A stretch of 64,000 nt of DNA from Mesorhizobium sp. SOD10 (lineage in GTDB: Bacteria > Pseudomonadota > Alphaproteobacteria > Rhizobiales > Rhizobiaceae), in contig CCNA01000028.1 in NCBI GenBank assembly GCA_000824805.1, positions 1 through 64,000 of the forward strand, in the 5' to 3' direction. How positions within the stretch are numbered: the stretch's first letter is position 1; each line of letters opens with the position of its first letter. The notes below the pieces were generated by a model. That model did no database searches. It had not been told where the DNA came from and saw only the letters and a list, made by a program, of their open reading frames with translations. Position numbers and translations under genes: made by a program. This document shows, in pieces, positions 17,352 through 26,608 of the stretch.

Positions 17352-18173
17352 ATGAGCACAACGGGCCGTCAAATAATGACCACCGCGCCTGCGGATCTGT
17401 TTGCGGGAGCCGCTTACTATTTTGCGCGCTACCAAGCAGACTATCCGGCCGCGATGTTCGATTTCTTGACACAAAATTACCTTTCTGGCCGAGAGCCCGC
17501 CATCTTGCTCGATCTTGGCTGTGGAACGGGCCAGGTCAGTGTTCCGCTTGCTCGATTTGCCGATGAAGTCATCGCTGTGGACCCCGATCAAGATATGATC
17601 GGTGAGGCACGCCAATACGCCGCCAGGTCCGGCGCTCGCAACGTCTCCTTCGTGACCTTAAAATCCGAGGAGCTTGGCTTGGACATCGGCCCGTTTTCAC
17701 TGGTCACGATAGCGGGCGCGTTCCATTGGATGGATCGGGAGCGGGTCCTGAACTACCTTGAGAAGGTGGCGGCGCACGACTGTGCTATCGCTGTCATTTC
17801 GAGGCACCGGTCGAACTGTTCACCCGATGATTGGTGGTTGGAACAACTCGCCTATACCGAGGCTTTCTGGGGCGGTTTCTTTCCGGCGGGGAGGCAAGGT
17901 ATCCGACCTGCCTTGAAGGAATCGAATGGTGTCATCCTTGCCCGTTCCGCCTTCAGCGACATTCAGGACAAAAGCTTTCCTTACGAGCATCATTGGGATC
18001 TGGATTCGCTCGTCGGCTATATCTTGTCCACATCCAAGGCTTGCCCCGGGGTACTCGGAGACCGACGGCGCGTATTCGAGGATGGCTTGCGGTCCCGACT
18101 CTCGGCGATGTCGCCCGCCGGGACGTTCATCGAGCGCGGCGTCGCTTCTTTGCTCCTGACAGCGCGGCCATAA
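17352..18173 (+). CDS. Class I SAM-dependent methyltransferase
   Basis: This 273-aa methyltransferase has motif I LLDLGCGTGQVSVPLA near residue 56 and motif II VIAVDPDQDMI, followed by SLVTIAGAFHWMDRE, typical of UbiE/Methyltransf_11-like enzymes. It lies 42 bases after the aminotransferase gene and is the last rightward gene of the cluster, facing the convergent aldolase gene. It may methylate the phosphonate product or an intermediate. That link rests on position only. Confidence 0.8.
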   Translation: MSTTGRQIMTTAPADLFAGAAYYFARYQADYPAAMFDFLTQNYLSGREPAILLDLGCGTGQVSVPLARFADEVIAVDPDQDMIGEARQYAARSGARNVSFVTLKSEELGLDIGPFSLVTIAGAFHWMDRERVLNYLEKVAAHDCAIAVISRHRSNCSPDDWWLEQLAYTEAFWGGFFPAGRQGIRPALKESNGVILARSAFSDIQDKSFPYEHHWDLDSLVGYILSTSKACPGVLGDRRRVFEDGLRSRLSAMSPAGTFIERGVASLLLTARP

Positions 18174-18266
18174 CGAGCAGTGTCCGCCCGTTTTATGGCG
18201 AGCCTCATCTCAGCGTCGTTCAGCATGTCACGCCGAGGCTTGGCAGGCCATGCTGAACGGCTGACA

Positions 18267-19031
18267 TCATGCAGAAACCGCTTTCAGTTTATATGGCGAC
18301 TGCTTCAAACGACCAAGGAACTCACGAGCGCCATAGCTCAACATATGATTCGCATGATCATAAACGAGCCGAACGCCCTTATCGACGAAGGACCCCACGT
18401 CGCTGTGGTTGACGAGCGTGCCGCAGATCTTGCCTGCGTCCACTATCGTTTTGATCGCACGATCGACGACTTCGGCAACGGCTTGCGGCTTGTTGCCTTG
18501 CTGCCATTCGTAGGTGATGGGCTGAGCGCCGATCGTGAGGGCCAGGTCCCCAGGGGCAACCAGATAGGCGTCGACGCCTTCGACGGCCATGATTTGCGGC
18601 AAGTTGTTGACTGCCTCGATGGTCTCAATCATCAGGATAAGCAACCGGTCCTGGTGATCGAATGGCGCGGAGAACCTGAACCGGTCCACGATGCTCTGCG
18701 CTACTTTCGCGTCCGACACCAGCGGGATCATCAGACCATCGACACCGCATTCGAGATACTTGGTCACCATCCATGGCGAGGGATCTTCCGGCCGCAGGAT
18801 AGAAACGGCTCCGGACAGACTCGCAGCGCGCGCCATCTCTTCCACCCGTTCCGGACCGGCCGAACCGTGTTCACAGTCGATGAGGACGGCATCGAACCCG
18901 CATTCAGCCAATTTTTCCACCAGGCTCGGCGAGGGATGACTGGAGTGTACCAGGGTGCCGATGCCCCCGCAGCGGAGTTTTTCTTTTAGCGCGCGAGAAG
19001 CCGACAAGTCACGCTTCAGGAATGATGCCAT
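18267..19031 (-). CDS. HpcH/HpaI family aldolase
   Basis: The 254-aa product belongs to the class II pyruvate-dependent aldolases (HpcH/HpaI, also 2-keto-3-deoxy-rhamnonate aldolase type). It shows the family motifs VLIDCEHG, GLMIPLVSDA, MIETIEAVNNL and APGDLALTIG, which contribute the metal-binding Glu and Asp. Such enzymes cleave or form 2-oxo acids from pyruvate and an aldehyde. It is the last gene of the leftward unit with the ABC importer (42-base gap from the binding-protein gene). It probably acts on the imported compound. Relation to phosphonopyruvate, a pyruvate analogue, is only a thought. Confidence 0.82.
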   Translation of the reverse strand: MASFLKRDLSASRALKEKLRCGGIGTLVHSSHPSPSLVEKLAECGFDAVLIDCEHGSAGPERVEEMARAASLSGAVSILRPEDPSPWMVTKYLECGVDGLMIPLVSDAKVAQSIVDRFRFSAPFDHQDRLLILMIETIEAVNNLPQIMAVEGVDAYLVAPGDLALTIGAQPITYEWQQGNKPQAVAEVVDRAIKTIVDAGKICGTLVNHSDVGSFVDKGVRLVYDHANHMLSYGAREFLGRLKQSPYKLKAVSA

Positions 19032-19073
19032 TTGATAACACCTTTGATTGAGGAGTGGTTGGGGTCAGGACGG

Positions 19074-20342
19074 TCAATGCAATGGCAAGAGATCGGAGAC
19101 GTCACGTCCCATCTGCTCCAGTGCCTGCTTGGGTGCGACTTTCAGCAAAACCACCGACGCCAAGTGGTTCTTTATCACGGTGGTGATCTTGACTGAGTTC
19201 TCGCCCGGGAACGCTTCCCATGGTCCCATCGCCGACAACGCCGGGATCAGAGCCTGGAGGTTGGGACGCGATGCATAATATTGCCGGAGTGCTTCAGTGG
19301 TGAGCGCGAGATCGTTGGCCGGCAGATAAGCCGTGCGCGTTGCCACGATCGTCTGCCCCGCGACACCTGAAGCGAACTTCATGAACTCCCATGCCTTTTG
19401 TCGCTGCTCCGGATCCTTGGAGAACATGATGCTGATGGGTCCGGCGGCGGGCAGGTGACCGGCTCCATTCGCAACCGGGAACGGCCGCATCGCAATTTGA
19501 AACTGCCCTTCGGCGCGTTTGGCGATGGCCGCGTAACTGCTGCTTGACGTACACAGGATGCCGATCTGGCCCGCGGAAAATGCCTGTCGTGCCTGATCGC
19601 GTGACATGTCCACTCGCGCTTGTCCGCATGCGCCGAAATCCCGCAAAATTCCGAGAGCGGCGAGCCCTTCGGGCCCGACAAATCCGACGTTGCGTTCGTC
19701 ATCGGCCAAGATGCGGCCGCCAAACCCATTCAAGAGGCAATGGAACGTCCAGTTGCCGCCGTTGTCGTACTCCATAAACGCGCCCACGACCTCGCCTTTG
19801 CCCATGGCATCGAGGTTGCGGCCCAGCGCCGTGATTGCTTCCCAGGAGTCCGGCGGCTCGCTGACGCCAATTCGCTTCAAGAGATCGAGGTTATAGAGGA
19901 TCACCGGCATCGAGACCGCAAAGCCAAGGCCATGCATGCTTGCTCCAAAGCGGCCGATTCGTGTCACGGCCGGTGAGAAACTTTGTCCCCAACCGGCCTC
20001 GTTGCGCTGGTAATCATCCAGGCTTTGCGCAAGCTTTCTGTCGGCGAATACACGAAGACAGTTCGGGCTGATGAACAGGACGTCCGGCAGTTCCCCAACC
20101 ATTGCCGAGCGCAGCACGGTGGTGACGGCGGTCTCATCCTCTCGAATCGAGGTGTCTATGTTCAATGCAACGTCATGTCCCGCCTGATAGGCAGCGCCCA
20201 GCGCAAAATACATGTCGGCGAATATGGAGGGGAGCGCGACTACGCGCAGCGCATCCGCGGGCGCCGCGCGCGCGAGAGACCCCGTGGTAAGGAAAATGGA
20301 CGATGAACCGGCGAGAAAATGGCGCCGCGTGATTTCGGACAT
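19074..20342 (-). CDS. ABC transporter solute-binding protein (UgpB/family 1), Tat signal
   Basis: The 422-aa periplasmic binding protein starts at ATG 20342 with a GAGGAT ribosome-binding site. The longer frame from 20414 overlaps the permease gene. The N-terminus MSEITRRHFLAG with a following hydrophobic stretch is a twin-arginine signal peptide. The mature part resembles family 1 sugar or glycerol-3-phosphate binding proteins (for example GKGEVVGAFMEYDNGG and EFMKFASG). It works with the two permeases and the ATPase encoded just upstream. The ligand is unknown; UgpB relatives take phosphate-bearing solutes, which would suit a phosphonate, but sugars are as likely. Confidence 0.85.
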   Translation of the reverse strand: MSEITRRHFLAGSSSIFLTTGSLARAAPADALRVVALPSIFADMYFALGAAYQAGHDVALNIDTSIREDETAVTTVLRSAMVGELPDVLFISPNCLRVFADRKLAQSLDDYQRNEAGWGQSFSPAVTRIGRFGASMHGLGFAVSMPVILYNLDLLKRIGVSEPPDSWEAITALGRNLDAMGKGEVVGAFMEYDNGGNWTFHCLLNGFGGRILADDERNVGFVGPEGLAALGILRDFGACGQARVDMSRDQARQAFSAGQIGILCTSSSSYAAIAKRAEGQFQIAMRPFPVANGAGHLPAAGPISIMFSKDPEQRQKAWEFMKFASGVAGQTIVATRTAYLPANDLALTTEALRQYYASRPNLQALIPALSAMGPWEAFPGENSVKITTVIKNHLASVVLLKVAPKQALEQMGRDVSDLLPLH

Positions 20343-20374
20343 TGGTCGATCCTCATTGTATTTGTGAGCTGCGT

Positions 20375-21211
20375 TCATTTCACCGAGCCACCAGTCATTC
20401 CCTCCACGAACCACTTCTGCGCGGCCAGGAATGCGATGAGCAAAGGAGCGACGACCAGTGTCGATGCGGCCATCAATGGGCCGTAGTCATTCCCGGCCTC
20501 TTCGTTCTTGAAGGCCATGATCCCGAGCGGCGCAGGCATCAGGTGGCCGTCGCGCACCGCAATCAGCGGCCAGAAAAGATCGTTCCAGTGAGCGACAACC
20601 GAGAAGATGGAAAACGCGATGACGGCAGGCAGCGCCATCGGCACCATGATTTTCCAGACGATGGCAAGTTCGGTCAGGCCATCAAGCCGCGCCGCGTGGA
20701 CAATGTCGTCCGGAATCTTCCTGAAGAATTGGCGGAAGAGAAAAATGCCGAACGGTGAGACGACGTATGGAATAACCAGCGCCAAATAGGTGTTCAGGAT
20801 ACCGAGCTTGTAGCACAGGATGAACGAGGGAAGGGACAGCACCTGGTGCGGCAGAAGCAACCCGACGAGAACCATGGCGAAAATGAAATCGCGACCCCAG
20901 AACTTGAGCTTGGCCAGAGCGTAAGCGGCCGGCGCGCACACGAGAATTTGTGCTGCCAGGATCAGAGCGCAGACAAGAAGGCCGTTGCCCATGTAGCGCG
21001 GCAGAGGCACCGAAGTGATCGCCTTGGCGTAATTGTCGACACCGTAAAATTGTGCCGGAAGGACCGAGAAGGTCGCCCGAAAAATCTCACCAGGCGATTT
21101 GAGCGACAGGCTGACCATCCAAACGAAGGGCACGAGAATGAATGCGGACGTGAGGACCAGCACGCCGTGGCGCAGGATAGCGGCCGCAGGAGAAAGGCGG
21201 ATCGCGCTCAT
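20375..21211 (-). CDS. ABC transporter permease (UgpE/MalG type)
   Basis: This 278-aa inner-membrane permease has six hydrophobic segments and the cytoplasmic EAA-loop motif HAARLDGLTELAIVWKIMVPMALP that contacts the ATPase. It starts at ATG 21211, overlapping the stop of the partner permease (ATGA). It is the second permease of the Ugp-like importer; the binding-protein gene follows after 32 bases. Confidence 0.9.
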   Translation of the reverse strand: MSAIRLSPAAAILRHGVLVLTSAFILVPFVWMVSLSLKSPGEIFRATFSVLPAQFYGVDNYAKAITSVPLPRYMGNGLLVCALILAAQILVCAPAAYALAKLKFWGRDFIFAMVLVGLLLPHQVLSLPSFILCYKLGILNTYLALVIPYVVSPFGIFLFRQFFRKIPDDIVHAARLDGLTELAIVWKIMVPMALPAVIAFSIFSVVAHWNDLFWPLIAVRDGHLMPAPLGIMAFKNEEAGNDYGPLMAASTLVVAPLLIAFLAAQKWFVEGMTGGSVK

Positions 21212-22176
21212 TGATAGTGTACCCGTTTGTCCATGCTACGCGCTTGGAGCAGGGTCAGCGCCACGACGATTGCGAGAAAGACGATGGCGACCGCGGCGCC
21301 ATAGCCCGCGCGCAAATATTCAAAACTTTCCCGGTAGATCGTGTAGAGCAGCATTTCCGAGGAGTGGCCCGGGCCGCCTTGGGTCAGGATCTGGACCGTG
21401 TCGAAGGTTTCGAAAGCTCTAAGCGCCACAACAATGACGACGAACATGGACACCGGTCCAAGCATTGGAATGGTGACGGTTCGCAGGCGATCGAGCCAGT
21501 GATCGGCCCCGTCAACATCAGCGGCGTCGTATAGATCGAGCGGGATCGACTTCAGCCCCGCCATGAAGAGCACCATGGCGTAACCGAGATTCTGCCAGAT
21601 GCCGATAACGGCGAGAACAGGCAGGACCGTCGTTTCGTCGCGCAGCCAGTTGGCGACAGGTAAACCAAGGGCAGCCAGGCTGTGGTTGACCAGGCCGATG
21701 GTGGGATGGAGCAAGGCCTCCCACGAGATCGCCATTGCAGTTGCCGTGGCCATGAAGGGCAAAAAATGAACTGCGCGATAAAGAGCGCGGCACGAATGGC
21801 TGCTCTCTATGAGCAGCGCGATCAAAAGTCCTGCAAGTACGGTTCCTGGAACAACCATCACTACATAGACGACAGTATTGATCAGCGACGCTCGAAAACC
21901 CTCGTCAAAGATGACTTCGCGGAAGTTTGCCAGGCCGACGAAGGAAAGCGAGCTGGCGCCGAACTGCCAGTCGCTAAACGCTATGACAAAGACGCCGATA
22001 ACCGGCAGGAAGAACAGAACGACCAGAAAGACGAGAGCGGGGGCAATAAGTGCCCAACCCCACATCGCCTCATAGAACGAGTGTCTTCGTGGCAGCGACA
22101 CGCGCGACGATAGCTTCGCCGCGGCCCCTTCCGCAGGCTGCGCAAGCCGACTGACAGCAGGCAGGCTTGCGCTCAT
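21208..22176 (-). CDS. ABC transporter permease (UgpA/MalF type)
   Basis: This 322-aa permease has a cytoplasmic N-terminus, six hydrophobic segments and the EAA-loop motif DAADVDGADHWLDRLRTVTIP. The start is ATG 22176, whose A is the last base of the ATPase stop codon (TGATG), so translation is coupled. An upstream extension to 22365 lies wholly inside the ATPase gene and is rejected. With the 20375 permease it forms the transmembrane pore. Confidence 0.9.
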   Translation of the reverse strand: MSASLPAVSRLAQPAEGAAAKLSSRVSLPRRHSFYEAMWGWALIAPALVFLVVLFFLPVIGVFVIAFSDWQFGASSLSFVGLANFREVIFDEGFRASLINTVVYVVMVVPGTVLAGLLIALLIESSHSCRALYRAVHFLPFMATATAMAISWEALLHPTIGLVNHSLAALGLPVANWLRDETTVLPVLAVIGIWQNLGYAMVLFMAGLKSIPLDLYDAADVDGADHWLDRLRTVTIPMLGPVSMFVVIVVALRAFETFDTVQILTQGGPGHSSEMLLYTIYRESFEYLRAGYGAAVAIVFLAIVVALTLLQARSMDKRVHYQ

Positions 22177-23351
22177 CAGGCCCACTCCCTCACTGGCGTG
22201 GACGGGTTCGTGCGCGAGACGTCTCGCGCACGAACCCGACGACCGTCGCGGTTGAAGACGAGCAGCTGGTCCGGCCTGACTGAGACATGCAGCGTCTGTC
22301 CGGCGACAATATGGGGCGCGCGCTCGGCGGAAAGCCTGGCTATCAACGGATGCTCGAGGCCGCACGGGTCGAAATAGACGAACAAATCGGAGCCCATATG
22401 CTCGACCATGCGCACCGAGCCGGTGATCACCCCCGGGCCGGGATGTTCAGCAAACTGGAAAGCCTCTGGGCGGATGCCGACAGTGAACTTGGATCCCGGC
22501 GCTATCTCGCAAGCAACCGGAAGGGCGGAGCCTGCAAGATCGACCAAGCCGGGTTCGCGCATTGTTGCGTCCACCATGTTGATCTTTGGCGATCCGAGGA
22601 ACTCAGCCACGCGCATGTCGTTCGGATCGGCATAGATCTCCTGGGGCGGGGCAACTTGCAAAATCTCGCCGTCGCGCATGACTACGACACGATCGGACAG
22701 CGTCATCGCTTCCGCCTGGTCGTGCGTCACATAGACAAATGTCACCCCAAGGCGCCTGTGCAGGTCCTTGATCTCGGCACGCATTTGGACCCTCAGCTTG
22801 GCGTCGAGATTGCTGAGCGGCTCGTCCATCAAAAACACGGCAGGATGGCGCACCATGGCGCGACCGACCGCCACCCGCTGACGTTGTCCGCCGGACAGTT
22901 GTCCCGGTCTGCGATTGAGCAGATGCGCAATTCCCAACGCTTCGGCGGTGCGAGAAACCTCCATCTCGATCCCGCTTATCACCGGCCCGGAGCCTGGTAG
23001 CCATCGGCCGATGAGCGGCAGGCGCTGCGCGCGGCTCAGCCGTCGCATTCGCAACGGCAGGGCGATGTTCGCGGCGACACTCATATGCGGGTAAAGCGCA
23101 TAGGATTGGAACACCATCGCCACGTCGCGACGCTTCGGGCGTATTCCATCCACCACACGACCGCCAATCTCGATGCTGCCTGTATCCTGGACCTCGAGCC
23201 CGGCAAGTATGCGCAACAAAGTCGATTTTCCGCATCCCGACGGGCCGAGCAGGGTCAGGAACTCGCCATCCGCTATCGAGAGCGAAACGTCATGCAGCAC
23301 CCTTGTGGCCCCGAACGACTTGCGAATATTTCTGATAGCAATCCCACTCAC
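22176..23351 (-). CDS. ABC transporter ATP-binding protein (UgpC/MalK type)
   Basis: The 391-aa ATPase has Walker A GPSGCGKST near residue 37, the signature LSGGQRQRVAVGRA, Walker B VFLMDEPLSNLDAKLR, the switch histidine in YVTHDQAEA, and a C-terminal OB-type (TOBE) regulatory domain typical of carbohydrate importers. It is the first gene of the leftward unit ATPase-permease-permease-binding protein-aldolase. A 33-residue insert between the Q-loop and signature (around LPLIGRWLPGSGPVISG) is longer than usual. The promoter must lie in the 23352-23744 region shared with the LysR gene. Confidence 0.92.
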   Translation of the reverse strand: MSGIAIRNIRKSFGATRVLHDVSLSIADGEFLTLLGPSGCGKSTLLRILAGLEVQDTGSIEIGGRVVDGIRPKRRDVAMVFQSYALYPHMSVAANIALPLRMRRLSRAQRLPLIGRWLPGSGPVISGIEMEVSRTAEALGIAHLLNRRPGQLSGGQRQRVAVGRAMVRHPAVFLMDEPLSNLDAKLRVQMRAEIKDLHRRLGVTFVYVTHDQAEAMTLSDRVVVMRDGEILQVAPPQEIYADPNDMRVAEFLGSPKINMVDATMREPGLVDLAGSALPVACEIAPGSKFTVGIRPEAFQFAEHPGPGVITGSVRMVEHMGSDLFVYFDPCGLEHPLIARLSAERAPHIVAGQTLHVSVRPDQLLVFNRDGRRVRARDVSRTNPSTPVREWA

Positions 23352-23442
23352 GCGGCCGCCTCCTCATTCCTCACGCGCGACGACACGGCCAACCGACCTC
23401 GTCGCCCCCGCACCTCGGATGCAAAGGACGCAGCGCTCAAGC

Positions 23443-23545
23443 GGTCTAATAGACCAGTCGTCAAACGTGCCCAACGCATGAAGATCGGGTAATTTGCGCC
23501 AGATTTGACGGCGACATGCAATGCGAGCCGTCGGCTCACATTGCA
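23443..23545. promoter_or_regulatory. Two dyad operators in the divergent LysR/ABC promoter region
   Basis: The 393-base gap between the ABC operon and the LysR gene contains two strong dyads. One is the perfect 13-mer GGTCTA-A-TAGACC at 23443-23455. The other is a long hyphenated repeat with 13-bp arms at 23517-23529 and 23533-23545 (TGCAATGCGAGCC against TGCAATGTGAGCC, one mismatch, 3-base spacer). LysR-type regulators bind interrupted dyads in such shared regions, so both are operator candidates. No gene lies in the gap. Confidence 0.6.
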
Positions 23546-23744
23546 CAAAGCAATAAGTAGGAAAGCCAACACTATTGGGTGGAAATGTCATGCACCCATC
23601 CTTGGGCCGGAACTCATGGCCACGCGGTACCGCTGGGACACGACAGTCCGGTGACAAATATCGAATAATGTGATGGATGGTCCCAGTTTGGAGATGAATT
23701 GCCGTAACGGGATCAGCCCTCAAACTATTTTTCCGGAGCTACCG

Positions 23745-24653
23745 ATGACGAGCGAAGACGAAGCAGTGCCTTTGAACGCAATCCGCGCTTTCGTGACGAT
23801 CGTGCGCGAAGGAAGCCTGACGCGGGCAGCCAACGCATTAGGGACGACGCAGAGCTCAGTCAGCCGCTATCTGGCCGTTCTGGAAGGATATCTCGGGACA
23901 GACTTGATGGAACGGCGGGGCAGGCGAAGCGAACTGACCGAATTTGGCAGATTATTCGCCAACACTGTCTCGGAGCCGCTCGATACAGTGTGCTTCACCG
24001 CTCAAAGAATGCGGCGGCGCACTCGGCCGAACACCAACCGGATTGTCGTGCGCACGTCACTTTCGACTTTTGCCTATTCATTCTTGATCCCAAATCTTCA
24101 GGCATTCTCCACCGAAATGGGCGGCGTGATGGTCGACGTGATCAGTTCGCTTTCGCTGCCGACATCCACCGACGATTTCGACATCTTGATTACACGCGAC
24201 CTTTCGGTCGTCGAACCTGCCGATCATTGGGAAATCTACAACGAGCAACTCGTGTGTGTGGGCTCTCCAAATCACATAGCGGGCAAAAGTCTTTCGGTCG
24301 TTCGCTCCATGCCGATAATCAACGTCACATCTCGTCCCGACATACTCCCCACCTGGCTCAGAGGAATGAATCTGACATCAAGGGATATCAAGTCGGGCGC
24401 GCGATACGATCACAACTACCTTGCGCTGCCTGCCGTCATGACGGGAAAAAGCCTTCTTGTAGCGCCCGAGATCATCGTCAGCGACCTGGTGCGCACTGGC
24501 GCTTTGAATGTGGTGCCGGGATCGCTCACGCCAAGCGGTATGCAATACCGGGCCTATGCGGTCGACCGCTCTGACAATCCCGAACTCGCTCGCGCCTTTT
24601 GCCGGTGGTTGGCTCGACTGTGTAAGAAGGCGGCGATTTCGGAGGCTCGCTAA
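23745..24653 (+). CDS. LysR-family transcriptional regulator
   Basis: The 302-aa regulator has an N-terminal winged helix-turn-helix (LNAIRAFVTIVREGSLTRAANALGTTQSSVSRYL, beginning at about residue 10) followed by the LysR effector-binding domain. ATG 23745 has GGAG at a suitable distance; the extension to 23670 has no such signal. It is divergent from the ABC importer and followed 117 bases later by the phosphonopyruvate-hydrolase gene. It therefore probably controls uptake and breakdown of a phosphonate or related compound. Confidence 0.9.
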   Translation: MTSEDEAVPLNAIRAFVTIVREGSLTRAANALGTTQSSVSRYLAVLEGYLGTDLMERRGRRSELTEFGRLFANTVSEPLDTVCFTAQRMRRRTRPNTNRIVVRTSLSTFAYSFLIPNLQAFSTEMGGVMVDVISSLSLPTSTDDFDILITRDLSVVEPADHWEIYNEQLVCVGSPNHIAGKSLSVVRSMPIINVTSRPDILPTWLRGMNLTSRDIKSGARYDHNYLALPAVMTGKSLLVAPEIIVSDLVRTGALNVVPGSLTPSGMQYRAYAVDRSDNPELARAFCRWLARLCKKAAISEAR

Positions 24654-24770
24654 CATCGCATTCGGCTATGGAAAGGTCTCAAAAATCGATCGATCCGTTT
24701 GATTGCCAACGACGTCGCCGAATACAGGGGGCAGTCATTCGATCATTCGTCGATTCCAGAGGCGCGCAAG

Positions 24771-25691
24771 ATGCTGCAAACTGGTCAAAACCCCAAGCAC
24801 ATCTCCCGAGCCTCCACGCTGACGAGCAGGGCATCTCTGCGAGCCCATATCTGCGCCGGCCGTCTGGCCCACGTCATGGCGGCGCACAGTCCCTTGTCGG
24901 CAATCCTGGCCGAGGAGGCAGGCTTCGATGGCATCTGGGCCTCCGGTTTCGAACTTTCCGCTCTTTATGGACTGCCCGATGCAAGCCTTGTCTCCATGAC
25001 CCGGCACCTCGACATGGTTCGTTCGATGGCCGAGCAATCATCGCTGCCGATCATAGCTGATATCGACACCGGCTTCGGCAACGCCATCAACGTGATCTAC
25101 GCCATCGAGCAATACCAGCGTGCGGGCGCCGCCGCGGTCGTCATTGAAGACAAGGCCTTTCCAAAGGTGACGAGCCTCCTGGCGGATGGTCGCCAGGAAC
25201 TCATCCGGACCGAGGAATTCGCGGGAAAAATTCGGGCGGCCGTTGCCACGCGAATAGACGCGGACTTCCTCGTTATCGCGCGCACTGAAGCGCTGGTCGC
25301 CGGACTGGGTGAAGCCGAGGCCTTGAAGCGGGCCAGGGCGTATGAAGAAGCTGGCGCCGACATGATCTTGATCCACTCCAAACGGAAGGTGCCCGACGAG
25401 GTCGAAAGTTTTGTGCGAGCCTGGCGCGGCGAAGTTCCGATAGTCATCGTGCCGACGGCCTATCCGGAAATGAACGAGTCGCGCATCCGCGCGCTCGGCA
25501 AGATTGCGATGGTGATCTATGGCAATCATGCCATTCGGGCAGCAGTCACCGCCATGAAGGACGTCTTTGCCCGCATCCGCGCTGACGGCGGTATTCACCG
25601 CATCGACCCCGAAATCGTGCCCGTGGAGGAAATCTTCCGACTGCAGAAAATGGACACCGTCAAAGCCAACGAGGATCGGTTTCTGTGGTAA
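24771..25691 (+). CDS. Probable phosphonopyruvate hydrolase (PEP mutase/isocitrate lyase superfamily)
   Basis: This 306-aa barrel enzyme is related to the PEP mutase at 12301 but has EDKAFPKVTSLLADGRQEL at the active-site loop. The mutase Asn-Ser is replaced by Thr-Ser, as in phosphonopyruvate hydrolase (PphA/PalA type), which cleaves phosphonopyruvate to pyruvate and phosphate. Other shared features are DIDTGFGN, VIARTEALVAGLG, ILIHSKRKVPDE and VIYGNHAIRAAV. The start is ATG 24771 with an AGAGG motif upstream; a TTG-led extension from 24699 is less likely. The gene lies behind the LysR gene on the same strand. A general lyase of the superfamily is the alternative. Confidence 0.78.
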   Translation: MLQTGQNPKHISRASTLTSRASLRAHICAGRLAHVMAAHSPLSAILAEEAGFDGIWASGFELSALYGLPDASLVSMTRHLDMVRSMAEQSSLPIIADIDTGFGNAINVIYAIEQYQRAGAAAVVIEDKAFPKVTSLLADGRQELIRTEEFAGKIRAAVATRIDADFLVIARTEALVAGLGEAEALKRARAYEEAGADMILIHSKRKVPDEVESFVRAWRGEVPIVIVPTAYPEMNESRIRALGKIAMVIYGNHAIRAAVTAMKDVFARIRADGGIHRIDPEIVPVEEIFRLQKMDTVKANEDRFLW

Positions 25692-26055
25692 CGTCACAAG
25701 GGCTGCCTTCAAAACCCGGACCATCGAAAATAGGTCTGAGGATGACCTCCTGATGCAGCCAAGTTCGTCCGTTTCTGAATCAGTGTCGGGTTCGAGGTGC
25801 CGAGCCCATTTCGGTTTTCAGTTCGCAATGCGGGCGCTCTTGGCTTCAAGGGCCCGCGTGGCTCTCGCGGCAACGATTTTTTCGATGCCATGGCGTGCGG
25901 CCGAGTTTGTTGTCTTTCCATCCATGGAACTCAGCCTGCTGCATGGTTCGGCGCCACCATCGTGTGCGCAGGCACTACTTGGCCAGCTACTTTTCGCGCG
26001 ACGTATGCGTCGCAAGATGCCCTATGGCAAATGAGGAAATGGAGGTTTCGCCAAA
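25692..26055. other. Intergenic region without a supported gene
   Basis: About 360 bases after the hydrolase gene. Several overlapping frames exist on both strands, but none has a ribosome-binding site with a recognisable product. This appears to be the junction between the phosphonate genes and the ICE control module. No integration site or repeat could be identified by eye. Confidence 0.4.
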
Positions 26056-26304
26056 TTGGAAATTTTCGAAAGGCTTGAAGCGTTGATCGATGCGCCGGGC
26101 GCGGAAACGGTCAATGAAGCACGCTCAATGCTGCGTCAGTTCGAGTCGGTCGTGACTGCCGACGCGATCCACCAATTCTTGCTGGATCTGATGACCTTGG
26201 TGTTTGTGGTGGACGCTGCTCCTCAAAATTATCACGCGCCGGTGCGCAAGCTCGTCAAGGTCCGGCTGGCAGTGCTCAAGATGCTTGGCGAAGCCTCGGC
26301 TTGA
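26056..26304 (+). CDS. 82-aa helical protein of unknown function (TTG start)
   Basis: A perfect GGAGG at 26041-26045 sits 10 bases before a TTG start, which supports translation. The 82-aa acidic product (EIFERLEALIDAPGAETVNEAR at the start) looks all-helical and has no motif that identifies a function. It is on the same strand as traR, about 300 bases upstream of it. It may belong to the quorum-sensing module, but nothing in the sequence shows a role. Confidence 0.6.
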   Translation: MEIFERLEALIDAPGAETVNEARSMLRQFESVVTADAIHQFLLDLMTLVFVVDAAPQNYHAPVRKLVKVRLAVLKMLGEASA

Positions 26305-26608
26305 GCATCGCCTGTCGCTTGGCGCAAGCGCTATCAGCCGGATGGCGAAACGGCTGAAAATCCGTCGCTGGAGCACCTTGAATGGGGCGGGCCACGGATC
26401 CGGTGTCATTGCCTGTCGGTTCGAATTGGATGCTGAAGAGACTCGAATCGCTGTTCTCCCATCATTGGAATGCCAACCGGAAGGTGACGGACTGGCGATC
26501 GCGTAACGCGCCGTGCCGCCGAACTTGGCCACGTCACCTTGGCAATCTGCCCGCCGGCTTCCGCGACTCCGAATGCCGCGCGGCCCAAGAGGCTGGGGAT
26601 GACTAGGC
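26305..26608. other. Region upstream of traR with no gene
   Basis: About 300 bases between the 82-aa ORF and traR. Only chance-like frames are seen. It should hold the traR promoter, but no clear -35/-10 pair or palindromic operator was found. Confidence 0.4.

Noticed and set aside
24771..25691. Second PEP mutase
   Set aside because: The active-site loop has Thr-Ser where the mutase motif EDKx5NS needs Asn-Ser, and linkage to a LysR gene suggests catabolism; hydrolase is the better call.
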